Positions 34,462 through 43,251 of a stretch of DNA of 64,000 nt are shown here, piece after piece (the first letter of the stretch is position 1; each line of letters starts with the position of its first letter). The notes beneath the pieces were generated by a model. That model did no database searches. It saw nothing but the letters and a program-made list of their open reading frames with translations, and was not told the origin of the DNA. The position numbers and the translations under genes are program-made. Source of the DNA: Brevundimonas subvibrioides (GTDB lineage: Bacteria > Pseudomonadota > Alphaproteobacteria > Caulobacterales > Caulobacteraceae); NCBI GenBank assembly GCA_002280475.1, contig NCEB01000003.1, forward strand, positions 62,001 to 126,000, given 5' to 3'.

Positions 34462-35732
34462 GCCTCGGCCTCGACGGGGCGGGTCTGAACGCCGAGTCGG
34501 GCCAGGGTATCGTCCGCCGCCCGTTCGCCCTCCATCCAGGCCCCGTGGGCGGTGCCGTAGAACCGTTCGGCCGTGGCCTCTCCCGCGACGAACAGCCGTC
34601 CCGCCACCGGCGCGCGCAGCCGGGCGCGGTCGCCGGATCGGCCGACGAGAGCGTGAGAATAGGCTCCGAGCGACCAGGGATCGTGGCCCCAGCCGGACAC
34701 GGCGGCCGGCGCGGCGCGGCGGCGCAGGCCGGACCCGAGGATGTCGACCAGACCCTGAAGCGCGAAATCGAACATCGCGTCCTGTCCCTCCCGCTCCAGC
34801 CCCCAGGCCAGATCGCCGCCCAGATAGGTCTCGACCATCGGCCGACCGAAGGGCCTGAGATGATGGCGGCCGACCTCGACGGTGTCGCTGGGCCCCCACA
34901 GGCGGCCATCGACGGGCAGGTCGCGGGCGTCGGTCAGGGCGATGTGGACCTTGGACGCAAGGCCGAGCGGCAGGCCCGAGGCGGCGTCCAGCAGGTCGGC
35001 GGGCTCCGGGGTAATGCGGATGGCACCCGCCGTCAGGACCGAGGTCGGGACCGTCAGGATGACAGCGTCGGCCTGGACCGTTCCGGCCGAGGTGCGCAGG
35101 ACGGCGCGGGGCCCGCCGACATCGATCGTCTGGACCGCGCAGCCCAGCCGGACCGGCAGGTCGGCACCGAAGCCCGCGATGGCGGCCCCGTAACCCTCGA
35201 CCACTCGGATGTTGGCGGAGGACTCGCTGTAGCGGGCGAAATCCAGCAGCGAGACGCGCGAGAAAGGTGCGCCGTTCAGGGCCGAGGAGATGGCCTCCAG
35301 CCGCGCGTTCCACACGCCGCCGGGCTCGAGCGCCTCTGCGACCGGCCGATCGACCTTCTTGGCGGCGAGGGCGTCGACGCGGGCCTCGAAAGCCTCATAG
35401 GCGTCCGAAAAGGCCGCGCGCTCGGCCGGGGCCGCGTCCAGCATCGGGGCCTCGGCGCTCCAGGGCGGTGGTGTCCGGTCCAGGGTCCAGCCGGCCTCGG
35501 CTATGGGTTGGACCAGCATGTTCTCGTCGGCCGAATGCAGCCAGCCGCAGCCCAGATCGAGCCCGTGACCGTCCCAGCCGACGGTGTGGGCCCGCCCGCC
35601 GATCCGATCGCGGGCCTCCAGCACAACGACGGAGACGCCCGCCCGCGCCAGGCGTCTGGCGGCGGCGATCCCTGCGGCTCCCGCTCCGATCACGGCGACG
35701 TCGATGGAGGCGGGCAGGGTTGCGGCGGTCAC
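34458..35732 (-). CDS. Flavin-containing amine oxidoreductase
   Basis: The 424-residue protein starts VAVIGAGAAGIAAARRLARAG (FAD-binding) and has LEARDRIGGRAHT, LDLGCGWLH and a C-terminal LFVAGEATAERFYGTAHGAW as in the monoamine oxidase family. The substrate is not clear; there is no signal peptide, so it is cytoplasmic. It shares an operon with nth. Confidence 0.88.
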   Translation of the reverse strand: MTAATLPASIDVAVIGAGAAGIAAARRLARAGVSVVVLEARDRIGGRAHTVGWDGHGLDLGCGWLHSADENMLVQPIAEAGWTLDRTPPPWSAEAPMLDAAPAERAAFSDAYEAFEARVDALAAKKVDRPVAEALEPGGVWNARLEAISSALNGAPFSRVSLLDFARYSESSANIRVVEGYGAAIAGFGADLPVRLGCAVQTIDVGGPRAVLRTSAGTVQADAVILTVPTSVLTAGAIRITPEPADLLDAASGLPLGLASKVHIALTDARDLPVDGRLWGPSDTVEVGRHHLRPFGRPMVETYLGGDLAWGLEREGQDAMFDFALQGLVDILGSGLRRRAAPAAVSGWGHDPWSLGAYSHALVGRSGDRARLRAPVAGRLFVAGEATAERFYGTAHGAWMEGERAADDTLARLGVQTRPVEAEA

Positions 35733-35833
35733 GGCCGGATCAATGCGACTTTGGGCCGGGCGCGCAAGTCGCCATCGACGCGCAGGGGCGACGGGGCGTA
35801 GGAAGGCCGCTCGTTCCCCGACCGAGAGTTCCC

Positions 35834-36589
35834 ATGCTGATCGCCTACTCCGCCTGGCCCGAGATCGACGCCCGCCTGAAGACGACCAAGACCGTCGTGG
35901 TGCCGATCGGCTCCAACGAGCAACACGGGCCCACGGGCCTGTTGGGCACCGACTGGATGTGCCCCGAGATCATCGCCCATGCGGCGGAGAAGGCCGACGA
36001 CAGCCTGGTGGTCGCGCCGACCTTCAACATCGGCATGGCCCAGCATCATCTGGCCTTCGCGGGCACCATCAGCCTGCGGCCCTCGACCTTCATGGCGGCG
36101 ATCACCGACTGGGTCAGTTCGCTGAGCCGTCACGGCTTCGAGCGCATCTATTTCCTCAACGGCCACGGCGGGAACGTCGCCACGATCGAGGCGACCTTCT
36201 CGGAGCTCTATGCCGAATGGAGCTTCGTCGAGGAGGAGCCGCCCTATGTGCTCAAGCTGCGGAACTGGTGGGACCTGCCGGGCGTGAACGGCCTGTGCAA
36301 CGCCATCTTCCCCACCGGCCACGGCATGCACGCGACCCCATCCGAGATCGCCGTGACCCAGGCGGCGTATCCGGACCGGATCAAGAGTGCGGAGTACTCG
36401 CCGAAGATCGCCCCCAGCGGCCCGATCCGCGACGCGCTCGACTACCGCGCCCGCTTCCCCGACGGCCGGATCGGCTCGGACCCCGGCCAGGCCAGCCCGG
36501 AAAAGGGCCAGCGGATCATCGACGCTGCCGTGCCCGCCCTGCTGAAGGATGTGGCGGCCTTCGCCGATGAGGTCTTGCCCGGCCGGTGA
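35834..36589 (+). CDS. Creatininase family protein
   Basis: The 251-residue protein has VVPIGSNEQHGPTGLLGTD, HHLAFAGTISLRPSTF and LNGHGGNVATIEATFSE, the metal-binding Glu, His and Asp motifs of creatininase-like amidohydrolases. Relatives include creatininase, the riboflavin/F420 hydrolase ArfB and mycofactocin MftE, so the real substrate is open. Its TGA overlaps the GTG start of the phasin gene. Confidence 0.88.
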   Translation: MLIAYSAWPEIDARLKTTKTVVVPIGSNEQHGPTGLLGTDWMCPEIIAHAAEKADDSLVVAPTFNIGMAQHHLAFAGTISLRPSTFMAAITDWVSSLSRHGFERIYFLNGHGGNVATIEATFSELYAEWSFVEEEPPYVLKLRNWWDLPGVNGLCNAIFPTGHGMHATPSEIAVTQAAYPDRIKSAEYSPKIAPSGPIRDALDYRARFPDGRIGSDPGQASPEKGQRIIDAAVPALLKDVAAFADEVLPGR

Positions 36590-37113
36590 AAGCGGCCCAA
36601 GCCGGTGACATGACCATGCTCGACAAGTCCCTGCGGGCCGGAAAGCGCGCCGTCCGCAACGCCCAGACCGCCACCACCAACGCCGACCACGGCGGCGAGA
36701 TGATGCGCGCCGCCTCCGACGTCATCGCCGCCAGGATGGCGATCATGGCGGAGGGCTTCGCCAACCCGATGAAGGCCGACGTCCGCGAGATGTCGCTGAT
36801 GGGCACCGAGAAGATGGAGGCCATGAGCGCCTCGGCCGCCGCCGTCGCGGGCACCCTGGGCGATCTCGCCGCCCGCACGTCGAAATCCGCCATGGACGAG
36901 ATGGGCCACGCCGCCCGCGCTGCGTCCGCCATGGCCGCAGCGAAGACGCCCCAGGGTGCCGCCTCGGCCCAGATGAGCTATGCCATGGGCTGGTGGAGCC
37001 GGGCCTCGACCCAGATGCTCAGCCTGAACACCGAACTGCTGAAGGCCCAGGCCGACGCCCTGAAGCCGATCCACGCGGCGGCGACGGCGAACGCGCGGCG
37101 GCTGAAAAAGTAG
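36586..37113 (+). CDS. Phasin family protein
   Basis: The 175-residue protein is helical, rich in Ala and Met, and has ARMAIMAEGFANPMKADVREM and MEAMSASAAAVAG, like phasins that coat polyhydroxybutyrate granules. GTG at 36586 overlaps the upstream stop; ATG at 36610 is a possible alternative start. phaB at 5.6 kb is consistent with granule storage. Confidence 0.85.
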   Translation: MKAAQAGDMTMLDKSLRAGKRAVRNAQTATTNADHGGEMMRAASDVIAARMAIMAEGFANPMKADVREMSLMGTEKMEAMSASAAAVAGTLGDLAARTSKSAMDEMGHAARAASAMAAAKTPQGAASAQMSYAMGWWSRASTQMLSLNTELLKAQADALKPIHAAATANARRLKK

Positions 37114-37115
37114 AC

Positions 37116-37493
37116 TCAGACGGTCCGGATCACGCCGCCATCGGCGGTGACCGGCCACGGTGTCAGCTTTCCGCCGGCGCAGGGGCCACCGACGCAGGCC
37201 CCGCTGAGGGGCTCGAACACCGCGCCGTGCCAGCCGCACAGGATCAGCGATCCGTCCGGCGTCAGATAACGGTCCAGCTCGACCGCGATGGGGAAGCCCT
37301 GATGCGGGCATCGATCGACCCAGCCGGCGACACCGCCGTCCTTTCGCACCACGAAGCCATGGAAATAGGCCTCGCCGATCTGGAGGACGAAGCCGCGCGA
37401 GCCGGGCTCGGCGATGTCCTCAAGGGCGCACAGAGCGACCCCCGGCGGCGTGGTCCAGACACGCTTTCGGTCCGTCGGGGCCGGGTCGCTCAT
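37116..37493 (-). CDS. Rieske [2Fe-2S] domain protein
   Basis: The 125-residue protein has CPHQGFPI and [20 protein letters not shown], the two Cys and two His of a Rieske centre. There is no membrane anchor. It resembles stand-alone ferredoxin-type Rieske proteins. Its ATG overlaps the gpsA stop (ATGA), which is a common pairing in these bacteria. Confidence 0.88.
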   Translation of the reverse strand: MSDPAPTDRKRVWTTPPGVALCALEDIAEPGSRGFVLQIGEAYFHGFVVRKDGGVAGWVDRCPHQGFPIAVELDRYLTPDGSLILCGWHGAVFEPLSGACVGGPCAGGKLTPWPVTADGGVIRTV

Positions 37494-38488
37494 CCCTGTT
37501 CGGACTTCAGCGGGCGCGACAGCAGGGCGTCGATCAGGCCCTCGACGGTGGTCTCTCCGGCCAAAAGGGCCGCGACCCCCTCACAGATCGGCATCTCCAC
37601 CCCCGCCCGCGCCGCCAGTTCGCGCACGGCAGGCGCGCTCTCGTAGCCCTCGGCTACCGACCGCTTGCCGGCGAGCGCCTGTTCGACCGTCTGGCCCTGA
37701 CCGAGCGCAAGGCCCAGGCTCATGTTCCGCGATTGGGGGCTGGAGCAGGTCAGGACCAGGTCGCCGAGGCCGCACAGGCCCGCCACCGTCTGGGGCTCGG
37801 CCCCAAGGGCGACGCCCAGCCGGGTCATCTCGGCGAAGCCCCGGGTGATCAGGGCGGCGTGGGCGCTGCGGCCCAGACCGCGCCCTTCGGATAGCCCACA
37901 GGCGATGGCCAGGACGTTCTTGATCGCGCCGCCGACCTCGGCCCCGATCAGGTCGGTCGCCAGATAGGGCCGGAAGCCCGGGGCCGACAGGGTCCACATC
38001 AGTTCCTCGCCGAGCGCCGCGTCTTCGCAGGCGAGCGTCACGGCCGTCGGCAGGCCGCGCGACACGTCGGCGGCGAAACTGGGGCCCGACAGGACGGCGG
38101 CGGGCGCGTCCGGCAGAGTCTCGGCCAGGACCTGGGTCATCAGCTTCAGCGAGCCCCGCTCGATCCCCTTGGAGCACAGCAGGATCGGCGCGCCGGGTTT
38201 GGCATGGGGCTGGAAGGCGGCCAGGGTGGACCGCATGAACTGGGCGGGCGGGACGGCCAGGATCAGGTCGCAGTCGGCCAGGTCGGCGAAGTCCGGCGTC
38301 ACGGAGACGCGCGCGTCCAGTTCGACGCCCGGCAGGAAGGCCTCGTTGATGCGCCGGGCGCGGATGCTGTCGACCACCTCCGGCTCGCGGGCCTGAAGCA
38401 CGACATCCAGCCCGGCCCGCGCGCAGACCAGGGCCAGGGCCGTACCCCAGGCCCCCGCGCCGATCACCCCCGCCTTGCGAAACTCCAT
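37490..38488 (-). CDS. gpsA: Glycerol-3-phosphate dehydrogenase [NAD(P)+]
   Basis: The 332-residue protein has the NAD-binding [41 protein letters not shown] and [23 protein letters not shown] with the catalytic Lys. It makes glycerol-3-phosphate for phospholipids. ATG at 38488 fits; the longer open frame upstream overlaps tsaD. Confidence 0.95.
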   Translation of the reverse strand: MEFRKAGVIGAGAWGTALALVCARAGLDVVLQAREPEVVDSIRARRINEAFLPGVELDARVSVTPDFADLADCDLILAVPPAQFMRSTLAAFQPHAKPGAPILLCSKGIERGSLKLMTQVLAETLPDAPAAVLSGPSFAADVSRGLPTAVTLACEDAALGEELMWTLSAPGFRPYLATDLIGAEVGGAIKNVLAIACGLSEGRGLGRSAHAALITRGFAEMTRLGVALGAEPQTVAGLCGLGDLVLTCSSPQSRNMSLGLALGQGQTVEQALAGKRSVAEGYESAPAVRELAARAGVEMPICEGVAALLAGETTVEGLIDALLSRPLKSEQG

Positions 38489-38502
38489 GGAAGACGGCCC
38501 CC

Positions 38503-39735
38503 TCAAGCCTTCGCGCCTTTTCGACCCGTCGGATGGACAGGGTCGGCGATCGCCCGCGCTTCGTCCAGCGGCCATCGCGGCCGCGCCGGCGCGTCGATGT
38601 CCGAAATGAGACCGAGCCGCAAGCGCTCTGCCCCCGCCAGGGCGATCATGGCGGCGTTGTCCGTGCAATAGACGAGTGGCGGGGCGACGAAGGCGAAACT
38701 GCGCCGCGCCGCCGCCTCTTCCAGCACCCGGCGAACGGTCCTGTTGGCCGCCACGCCACCCGCGACCACCAGCGTCCTCGCCTCATGCCGCTCGGCGTAG
38801 TCGGCCATGGCCCGGTCGGTGCGTTCCGAAAGCTGGCGGGCGATGGCGCTCTGGACCGCGTCGGCCAGATCGGCCCGGTCCTGATCGGTCTCCAGGCTCT
38901 GGGCGATCCGCGACGCCGCCGTCTTCAGGCCGCTGAAGGAGAAGTCGCAGTCCTTGCGGCCCAGGAGCGCCCGGGGCAGATCGAAGCGCGGACCGTCGCC
39001 GGTCGCCGCCAGCCGCTCCAGCGCCGGACCGCCCGGATAGCCCAGCCCCATGGCCTTGGCGATCTTGTCGAAGGCCTCTCCGGCCGCATCGTCGATGGTG
39101 GTCCCCAGCCGGCTCATGTCGCCGATTCCGCGCACCTCCAGCAGCTGGCAATGCCCGCCCGACACCAGCAGCAGCAGGAAGGGATAATCGACCCGCGCCC
39201 CCAGCCGGGCCGAGACCGCGTGCCCCTCCAGATGGTTGACCGCGACGAAGGGCAAGCCCCGCGCCAGGGCCACCGCCTTGCCGAACCCGAGCCCGACCAT
39301 GACCCCGCCGACCAGGCCGGGTCCGGCGGTGGCGCCCACGCCGTCCAGGTCCCCATAATCGATCCGCGCTTCGGCCATGGCGCGGGCGGCGACGCCTTCG
39401 ATCATCTCGACGTGGCTGCGCGCCGCGATCTCGGGCACGACGCCGCCATAGGCTGCGTGATCCTCGATCTGGCTGTGAATCACAGAGGAGAGCACCTCGG
39501 TCGACCCGTCGGCCGCCAGACGCACCACCGAGGCCGCCGTCTCGTCGCAGCTGGTCTCCAGGCCGAGAACGGTCAGGGCGCTATCGCTCGCGACGCGGTC
39601 GCTCGCTGCTTGAGCGCGAACGGAGTCTGGGGCGCTATCGCTCGCGACGCGGTCGCTCGCTGCTTGAGCGCGAGCGCGATCGGAAAACGCCTTTCCGGCG
39701 TCGCCGGCGCTGCTAAGGTCGCCTGAGTTCTCCAC
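38503..39735 (-). CDS. tsaD: tRNA N6-adenosine threonylcarbamoyltransferase with a repeat-derived N-terminus
   Basis: The core begins [18 protein letters not shown] and has the metal-binding histidines in [13 protein letters not shown], as in TsaD, which builds t6A37 on tRNA with TsaB and TsaE. Before it lies a 53-residue stretch containing two tandem copies of 18 residues that begin [14 protein letters not shown], encoded by two copies of the covarying repeat (54-base period, so in frame). The upstream GTG at 39735 is the only clear start. Whether the leader is translated is not known; no ATG, GTG or TTG is found between repeat and core. Confidence 0.9.
   Translation of the reverse strand: MENSGDLSSAGDAGKAFSDRARAQAASDRVASDSAPDSVRAQAASDRVASDSALTVLGLETSCDETAASVVRLAADGSTEVLSSVIHSQIEDHAAYGGVVPEIAARSHVEMIEGVAARAMAEARIDYGDLDGVGATAGPGLVGGVMVGLGFGKAVALARGLPFVAVNHLEGHAVSARLGARVDYPFLLLLVSGGHCQLLEVRGIGDMSRLGTTIDDAAGEAFDKIAKAMGLGYPGGPALERLAATGDGPRFDLPRALLGRKDCDFSFSGLKTAASRIAQSLETDQDRADLADAVQSAIARQLSERTDRAMADYAERHEARTLVVAGGVAANRTVRRVLEEAAARRSFAFVAPPLVYCTDNAAMIALAGAERLRLGLISDIDAPARPRWPLDEARAIADPVHPTGRKGAKA
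39578..39671 (+). repeat. Two tandem copies of the covarying repeat (g1, g2) inside the tsaD 5' end
   Basis: Copies 39578-39617 and 39632-39671 share stem GCGCT/AGCGC and hairpin GCGAC-GCG-GTCGC. The period is exactly 54 bases. Confidence 0.85.
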
Positions 39736-39779
39736 CGGCGTCAGGTAACGACCCGGCCCCCCTGACGCAACGGACCCGA

Positions 39780-40715
39780 ATGCCCACCATCCGAATCGGC
39801 ACCCGCCGCTCCGCCCTCGCCCTGGCCCAATCCGGCATGATGCAGCGGGCCATCGCCGCCGCCATGGCCCTGCCGATCGAGGAGGTGGTGCTGGTCGAGA
39901 TCGTCACCACCGGCGACCAGATCCAGGACCGGCGACTGATGGAGGTCGGCGGCAAGGCCCTGTTCACCAAGGAGATCGAGGAGGCGTTGCTGGACGGCCG
40001 CGTCGATATCGCCGTCCATTCCATGAAGGACGTGCCCGCCGAACAGCCGCCCGGCCTGACCATCGCCGCCATTCCCGAACGGGAGGATGCCCGCGACGCC
40101 TTCATCAGCCGCGACTTCGACGGACTGGAAGCGTTGCCCCAGGGAGGCCGCCTCGGCACCGCGTCCCTGCGTCGCCAGGCCCAGGCCCTGGCGCTTCGAC
40201 CCGACCTGCAGATCGAGATGCTGAGGGGCAATATCGACACCCGCCTGCGTCGCGCGGCCGAGGGCGATTTCGACGCCATCCTGCTGGCGGCGTCGGGCCT
40301 GAACCGGCTGGGTCGATCCGAAGCGGTGCGCGGCTTTCTGTCCATCGACGCCTTCCTGCCGGCCCCGGGTCAGGGGGCCCTGGCGCTGCAGACGCGCGAG
40401 GGCGACACCGATCATGCCTGGGTCCGGGCGATGAACCACGGTCCCACCGCCCTGTGCGTGGCCGCTGAGCGCGGGGCCATGGTGGCGCTGGAGGGGTCCT
40501 GCCGCACGGCGGTCGGCGCGCACGGCGTGATCCAGGGCGACACCCTGACCCTGACCACCGAAATGCTGGCCCCGGACGGCACCGCCCGCTGGCGCCGCAG
40601 CGGCCAGATCAGCGGCCTGGGCGGCGCGGACGCCATGGACCGGGCCCGGGACCTGGGTCTGACGCTGGGCCACGAGGTCCACGCCGCGGCGGGCGACCAG
40701 AGCGTGGCGGTCTGA
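39780..40715 (+). CDS. hemC: Hydroxymethylbilane synthase
   Basis: The 311-residue protein has RIGTRRSALALAQS, VHSMKDVP and LEGSCRTAVGAHG, in which C241 holds the dipyrromethane cofactor. It makes the linear tetrapyrrole of heme and vitamin B12. It is divergent from tsaD with only 44 bases between the starts. Confidence 0.95.
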   Translation: MPTIRIGTRRSALALAQSGMMQRAIAAAMALPIEEVVLVEIVTTGDQIQDRRLMEVGGKALFTKEIEEALLDGRVDIAVHSMKDVPAEQPPGLTIAAIPEREDARDAFISRDFDGLEALPQGGRLGTASLRRQAQALALRPDLQIEMLRGNIDTRLRRAAEGDFDAILLAASGLNRLGRSEAVRGFLSIDAFLPAPGQGALALQTREGDTDHAWVRAMNHGPTALCVAAERGAMVALEGSCRTAVGAHGVIQGDTLTLTTEMLAPDGTARWRRSGQISGLGGADAMDRARDLGLTLGHEVHAAAGDQSVAV

Positions 40716-40746
40716 TCGCCCTTTCGTCCAGCCAAGGGCGGGCCGG

Positions 40747-40762
40747 GTAACACCGCATTAAC
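40747..40762. promoter_or_regulatory. CtrA-like binding site before fliQ
   Basis: GTAA-CACCGCA-TTAAC matches the CtrA box TTAA-N7-TTAAC except for one base in the first half. It lies 79 bases upstream of the fliQ ATG, where the fliQ operon of Caulobacter has a CtrA site. The operon contains the kinase that activates CtrA. Confidence 0.6.
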
Positions 40763-40840
40763 CACGCTCCCGGCATTTTCTGCCGAGTATCCGGCGGCGG
40801 GCCTCAAGCGGGCCAGGGCCGGAAGATTGGTGGAGTGGGC

Positions 40841-41104
40841 ATGAGCGGCGCGGAAGTACTGGATGTGGGCCGCGACGCCCTGTGGCTGACCATCCAGCTG
40901 TGCGCGCCGGTTCTGCTGGTGGGCCTGGTCGTTGGCGTCGGCATCGGGCTGTTCCAGGCCCTGACCCAGATCCAGGAACAGTCCCTGGTCTATGCGCCCA
41001 AGATCATCGCCATCTTCATATCGCTGCTGCTGTTCCTGCCGCTGATGGGGGGCTTGCTCGGGGCCTTCATGCGCCAGATCGCCGCCCGCATCTCGGGCAT
41101 GTGA
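40841..41104 (+). CDS. fliQ: Flagellar export protein FliQ
   Basis: The 87-residue protein has two transmembrane helices (APVLLVGLVVGVGIGLFQAL and IIAIFISLLLFLPLMG) and VYAPKIIAI between them, typical for FliQ of the flagellar type III export gate. ATG at 40841 follows GGTGGAG; a GTG six bases earlier is less likely. Confidence 0.95.
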   Translation: MSGAEVLDVGRDALWLTIQLCAPVLLVGLVVGVGIGLFQALTQIQEQSLVYAPKIIAIFISLLLFLPLMGGLLGAFMRQIAARISGM

Positions 41105-41124
41105 CGCGCGTGCCCATCACGCTC

Positions 41125-41258
41125 GTCATCCTCGGACTTGATCCGAGGATCGGATTGTCCACCGGCAGGACAGAAAGCCGGACGGGTCATGCCTCCAACC
41201 CCCTGCACTCTGGCGCGGCACGTCCGATCCTCGGGTCAAGCCCGAGGATGACGGCCTA
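41125..41258. repeat. Inverted repeat element between fliQ and fliR
   Basis: CGTCATCCTCGGACTTGAT with CCGAGGATC and, 100 bases further, GATCCTCGGGTCAAG with CCCGAGGATGACG, are related and inverted. This common alphaproteobacterial element could form a long hairpin. It makes a 170-base gap between two genes normally adjacent. Confidence 0.8.
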
Positions 41259-41274
41259 GAGCGGGGGAGGGTCC

Positions 41275-42051
41275 ATGGAGCCCTACGCCACCGCCGATCA
41301 GGTCTGGGCCGGCGGCCTGGTCTTCGCCCGGGTGGGCGCGGTCCTGCTCAGCCTTCCGGGCATCGGCGAGAGCTATGTGCCGCCGCGCATCCGGTTGTCG
41401 CTGGCGCTGGTCGTGGCCCTGGCCATCTGGCCGATCGTCGGCGGAGCCCTGCCGCCCCTGCCCGCCAGCCTGGGCTCGGCCGTCGGCTGGGTGATCCGCG
41501 AGGTCATCACCGGCCTGGCCATCGGCGCCGTGCTGCGCGCCTTCACCGCCGCGCTCGCCGTGGCCGGCGAGATCGTCTCGCTGCAGACCACGCTCAGCTT
41601 CGCCCAGACCACCAATCCCCTTCAGGCCCAGCCGGGCACCACGATCGCGGCCTTCCTGATGCTGCTGGGGACGGTGCTTGTCTTCGCCACCAACACCCAT
41701 CACCTTTTCATCGCCGGGCTGGTGGGGTCATATGAGCTGATCGCCCCGGTGCGGCCGCTGGTCACCGGCGACTTCACCGAACTGGCCGTGAGGACGATCG
41801 GCGACAGCTTCCTGCTGGGCGTGCAGCTGGCCGCGCCGGTGATCGTCTTCGCCCTGATCTTCAACCTTGCCAGCGGCCTCGTGGGCCGGGTTATGCCGGC
41901 GTTCCAGATCTTCTTCGCCGCCGCCCCCCTGAGCGTGATCCTGGGACTGTCGGTCTTCGCCCTGTCGCTGGGCGTGCTCGGAACGGTCTTCATCGACCGC
42001 TACCGGACCCTGGCCAATCTGTTCGTCTCGTCCGGAGGCGGCGTTGGCTGA
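41275..42051 (+). CDS. fliR: Flagellar export protein FliR
   Basis: The 258-residue protein has six hydrophobic segments and motifs such as LSLPGIGESYVPPRIRLSLAL and QTTLSFAQTTNPLQ. It belongs to the export gate with FliP and FliQ. Its stop overlaps the TTG start of flhB by eight bases. Confidence 0.95.
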   Translation: MEPYATADQVWAGGLVFARVGAVLLSLPGIGESYVPPRIRLSLALVVALAIWPIVGGALPPLPASLGSAVGWVIREVITGLAIGAVLRAFTAALAVAGEIVSLQTTLSFAQTTNPLQAQPGTTIAAFLMLLGTVLVFATNTHHLFIAGLVGSYELIAPVRPLVTGDFTELAVRTIGDSFLLGVQLAAPVIVFALIFNLASGLVGRVMPAFQIFFAAAPLSVILGLSVFALSLGVLGTVFIDRYRTLANLFVSSGGGVG

Positions 42052-43150
42052 GGACACCGATCCCGAGTCGAAAACCGAAGAGGCCACCCCGCGAAAACTC
42101 GAGGAGGCCAGACGCAAGGGCGACGTCGCCAAGTCCATGGACGTCGCCCCGGCCCTGAGCCTCATGGGCGCCGCCGCCGTCATCCTGATGGCCGGGGGAT
42201 GGTTCGCGACCTCCATGGCCGAGACCCTTTTGCCCTTCATCGCCCAGCCGCATGCCCTGATCGGGGGGCTGGAGGCGGGAGCGGGGATCGAGCTGGCAAC
42301 CCGGGCCCTGTGGTCGATGACCCCGTTCCTGGCGGCGGTGATGGTGGCCACCATCATCGGCGGGATCTCGGGCACGGTGCTGCAGACCAACGGCCTGATC
42401 TTCTCCGCCGAGAAGCTGAAGCCCAAGCTGGAGAAGATCAGCCCGCTGAAGGGCTTCAAGCGCATCTTCGGGCCCGACGGCCTGATGCAGTTCGTCCAGA
42501 CCCTGATCAAGCTGATCGCTGTGTGCGTGGTCTGCTGGATGGTGCTGAAACCGCACATGCGCGAGTTCGAGAACATGGCCGCCATGCACCCGGCGACCAT
42601 CCTGCCGCTGGCGCGCGACCTGGCCATCGCCCTGATGGCCTCGACCCTCGTCCTCCTGGGCCTGACCGCCGGTGGAGATATCCTGTGGCAGCGGATGCGC
42701 TTCGCCAAGCGGATGCGGATGTCCAAGGAGGAGCTGAAGGAAGATTACAAACAATCCGAGGGCGATCCGCATATCAAGGCCAAGCTGAAGCAGATCCGGA
42801 TGCAGCGCAGCCGCCAGCGAATGATGGCCAACGTCCCCAAGGCCACGGTGATCGTGACCAACCCGACCCACTATTCCGTCGCCCTGCGCTACGAGCCCGA
42901 TCAGGGCGACGCCGCGCCCATCTGTCTGGCCAAGGGCGTCGACGCGGTGGCCTTGCGCATCCGCGAGGTGGCGCGCGATCATTCCCTGCCGATCGTCGAG
43001 AACGTGCCCCTGGCCCGCGCCCTCTATGCCGCCGTCGACATCGACGAGACGATCCCCCGCGAGCATTTCGAGGCGGCGGCCAAGGTGATCGGCTTCGTGA
43101 TGCAGAAGCGAACAGGGTCGAGGGCCGGGGGTCGAGGGTCGAGGGGATGA
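42044..43150 (+). CDS. flhB: Flagellar export switch protein FlhB
   Basis: The 368-residue protein starts AEDTDPESKTEEATPRKLEEA, has four membrane helices and the autocleavage motif NPTH (N273) in VTNPTHYSVALRYEP. Cleavage switches export from rod/hook to filament substrates. TTG at 42044 has GGAGG upstream. The last eleven residues are encoded by a tandem CGAGGGT repeat, so the true C-terminus was probably altered by the repeat. Confidence 0.95.
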   Translation: MAEDTDPESKTEEATPRKLEEARRKGDVAKSMDVAPALSLMGAAAVILMAGGWFATSMAETLLPFIAQPHALIGGLEAGAGIELATRALWSMTPFLAAVMVATIIGGISGTVLQTNGLIFSAEKLKPKLEKISPLKGFKRIFGPDGLMQFVQTLIKLIAVCVVCWMVLKPHMREFENMAAMHPATILPLARDLAIALMASTLVLLGLTAGGDILWQRMRFAKRMRMSKEELKEDYKQSEGDPHIKAKLKQIRMQRSRQRMMANVPKATVIVTNPTHYSVALRYEPDQGDAAPICLAKGVDAVALRIREVARDHSLPIVENVPLARALYAAVDIDETIPREHFEAAAKVIGFVMQKRTGSRAGGRGSRG

Positions 43151-43205
43151 GTGGTTCGACGCCGGGTTCGAAGCCCGCTTTCGACCCTCGACCCTCGACC
43201 CTCGT
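43118..43205. repeat. Inverted tandem CGAGGGT/CGACCCT repeats at the flhB 3' end
   Basis: GGGTCGAGGG-type units (43118-43147) overlap the flhB stop, and CGACCCT units (43186-43203) follow, so a long hairpin can form before cckA. Related tandems stand at about 5551-5575. Confidence 0.75.
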
Positions 43206-43251
43206 ATCTGCCCTATACTGCGCCACTGATTCGCTCCGGGAGCCGCGCTCC

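Noticed and set aside
33616..35313. A 565-codon minus-strand frame
   Set aside because: The first half is the out-of-frame shadow of the amine oxidase; the true gene is nth from 34461.
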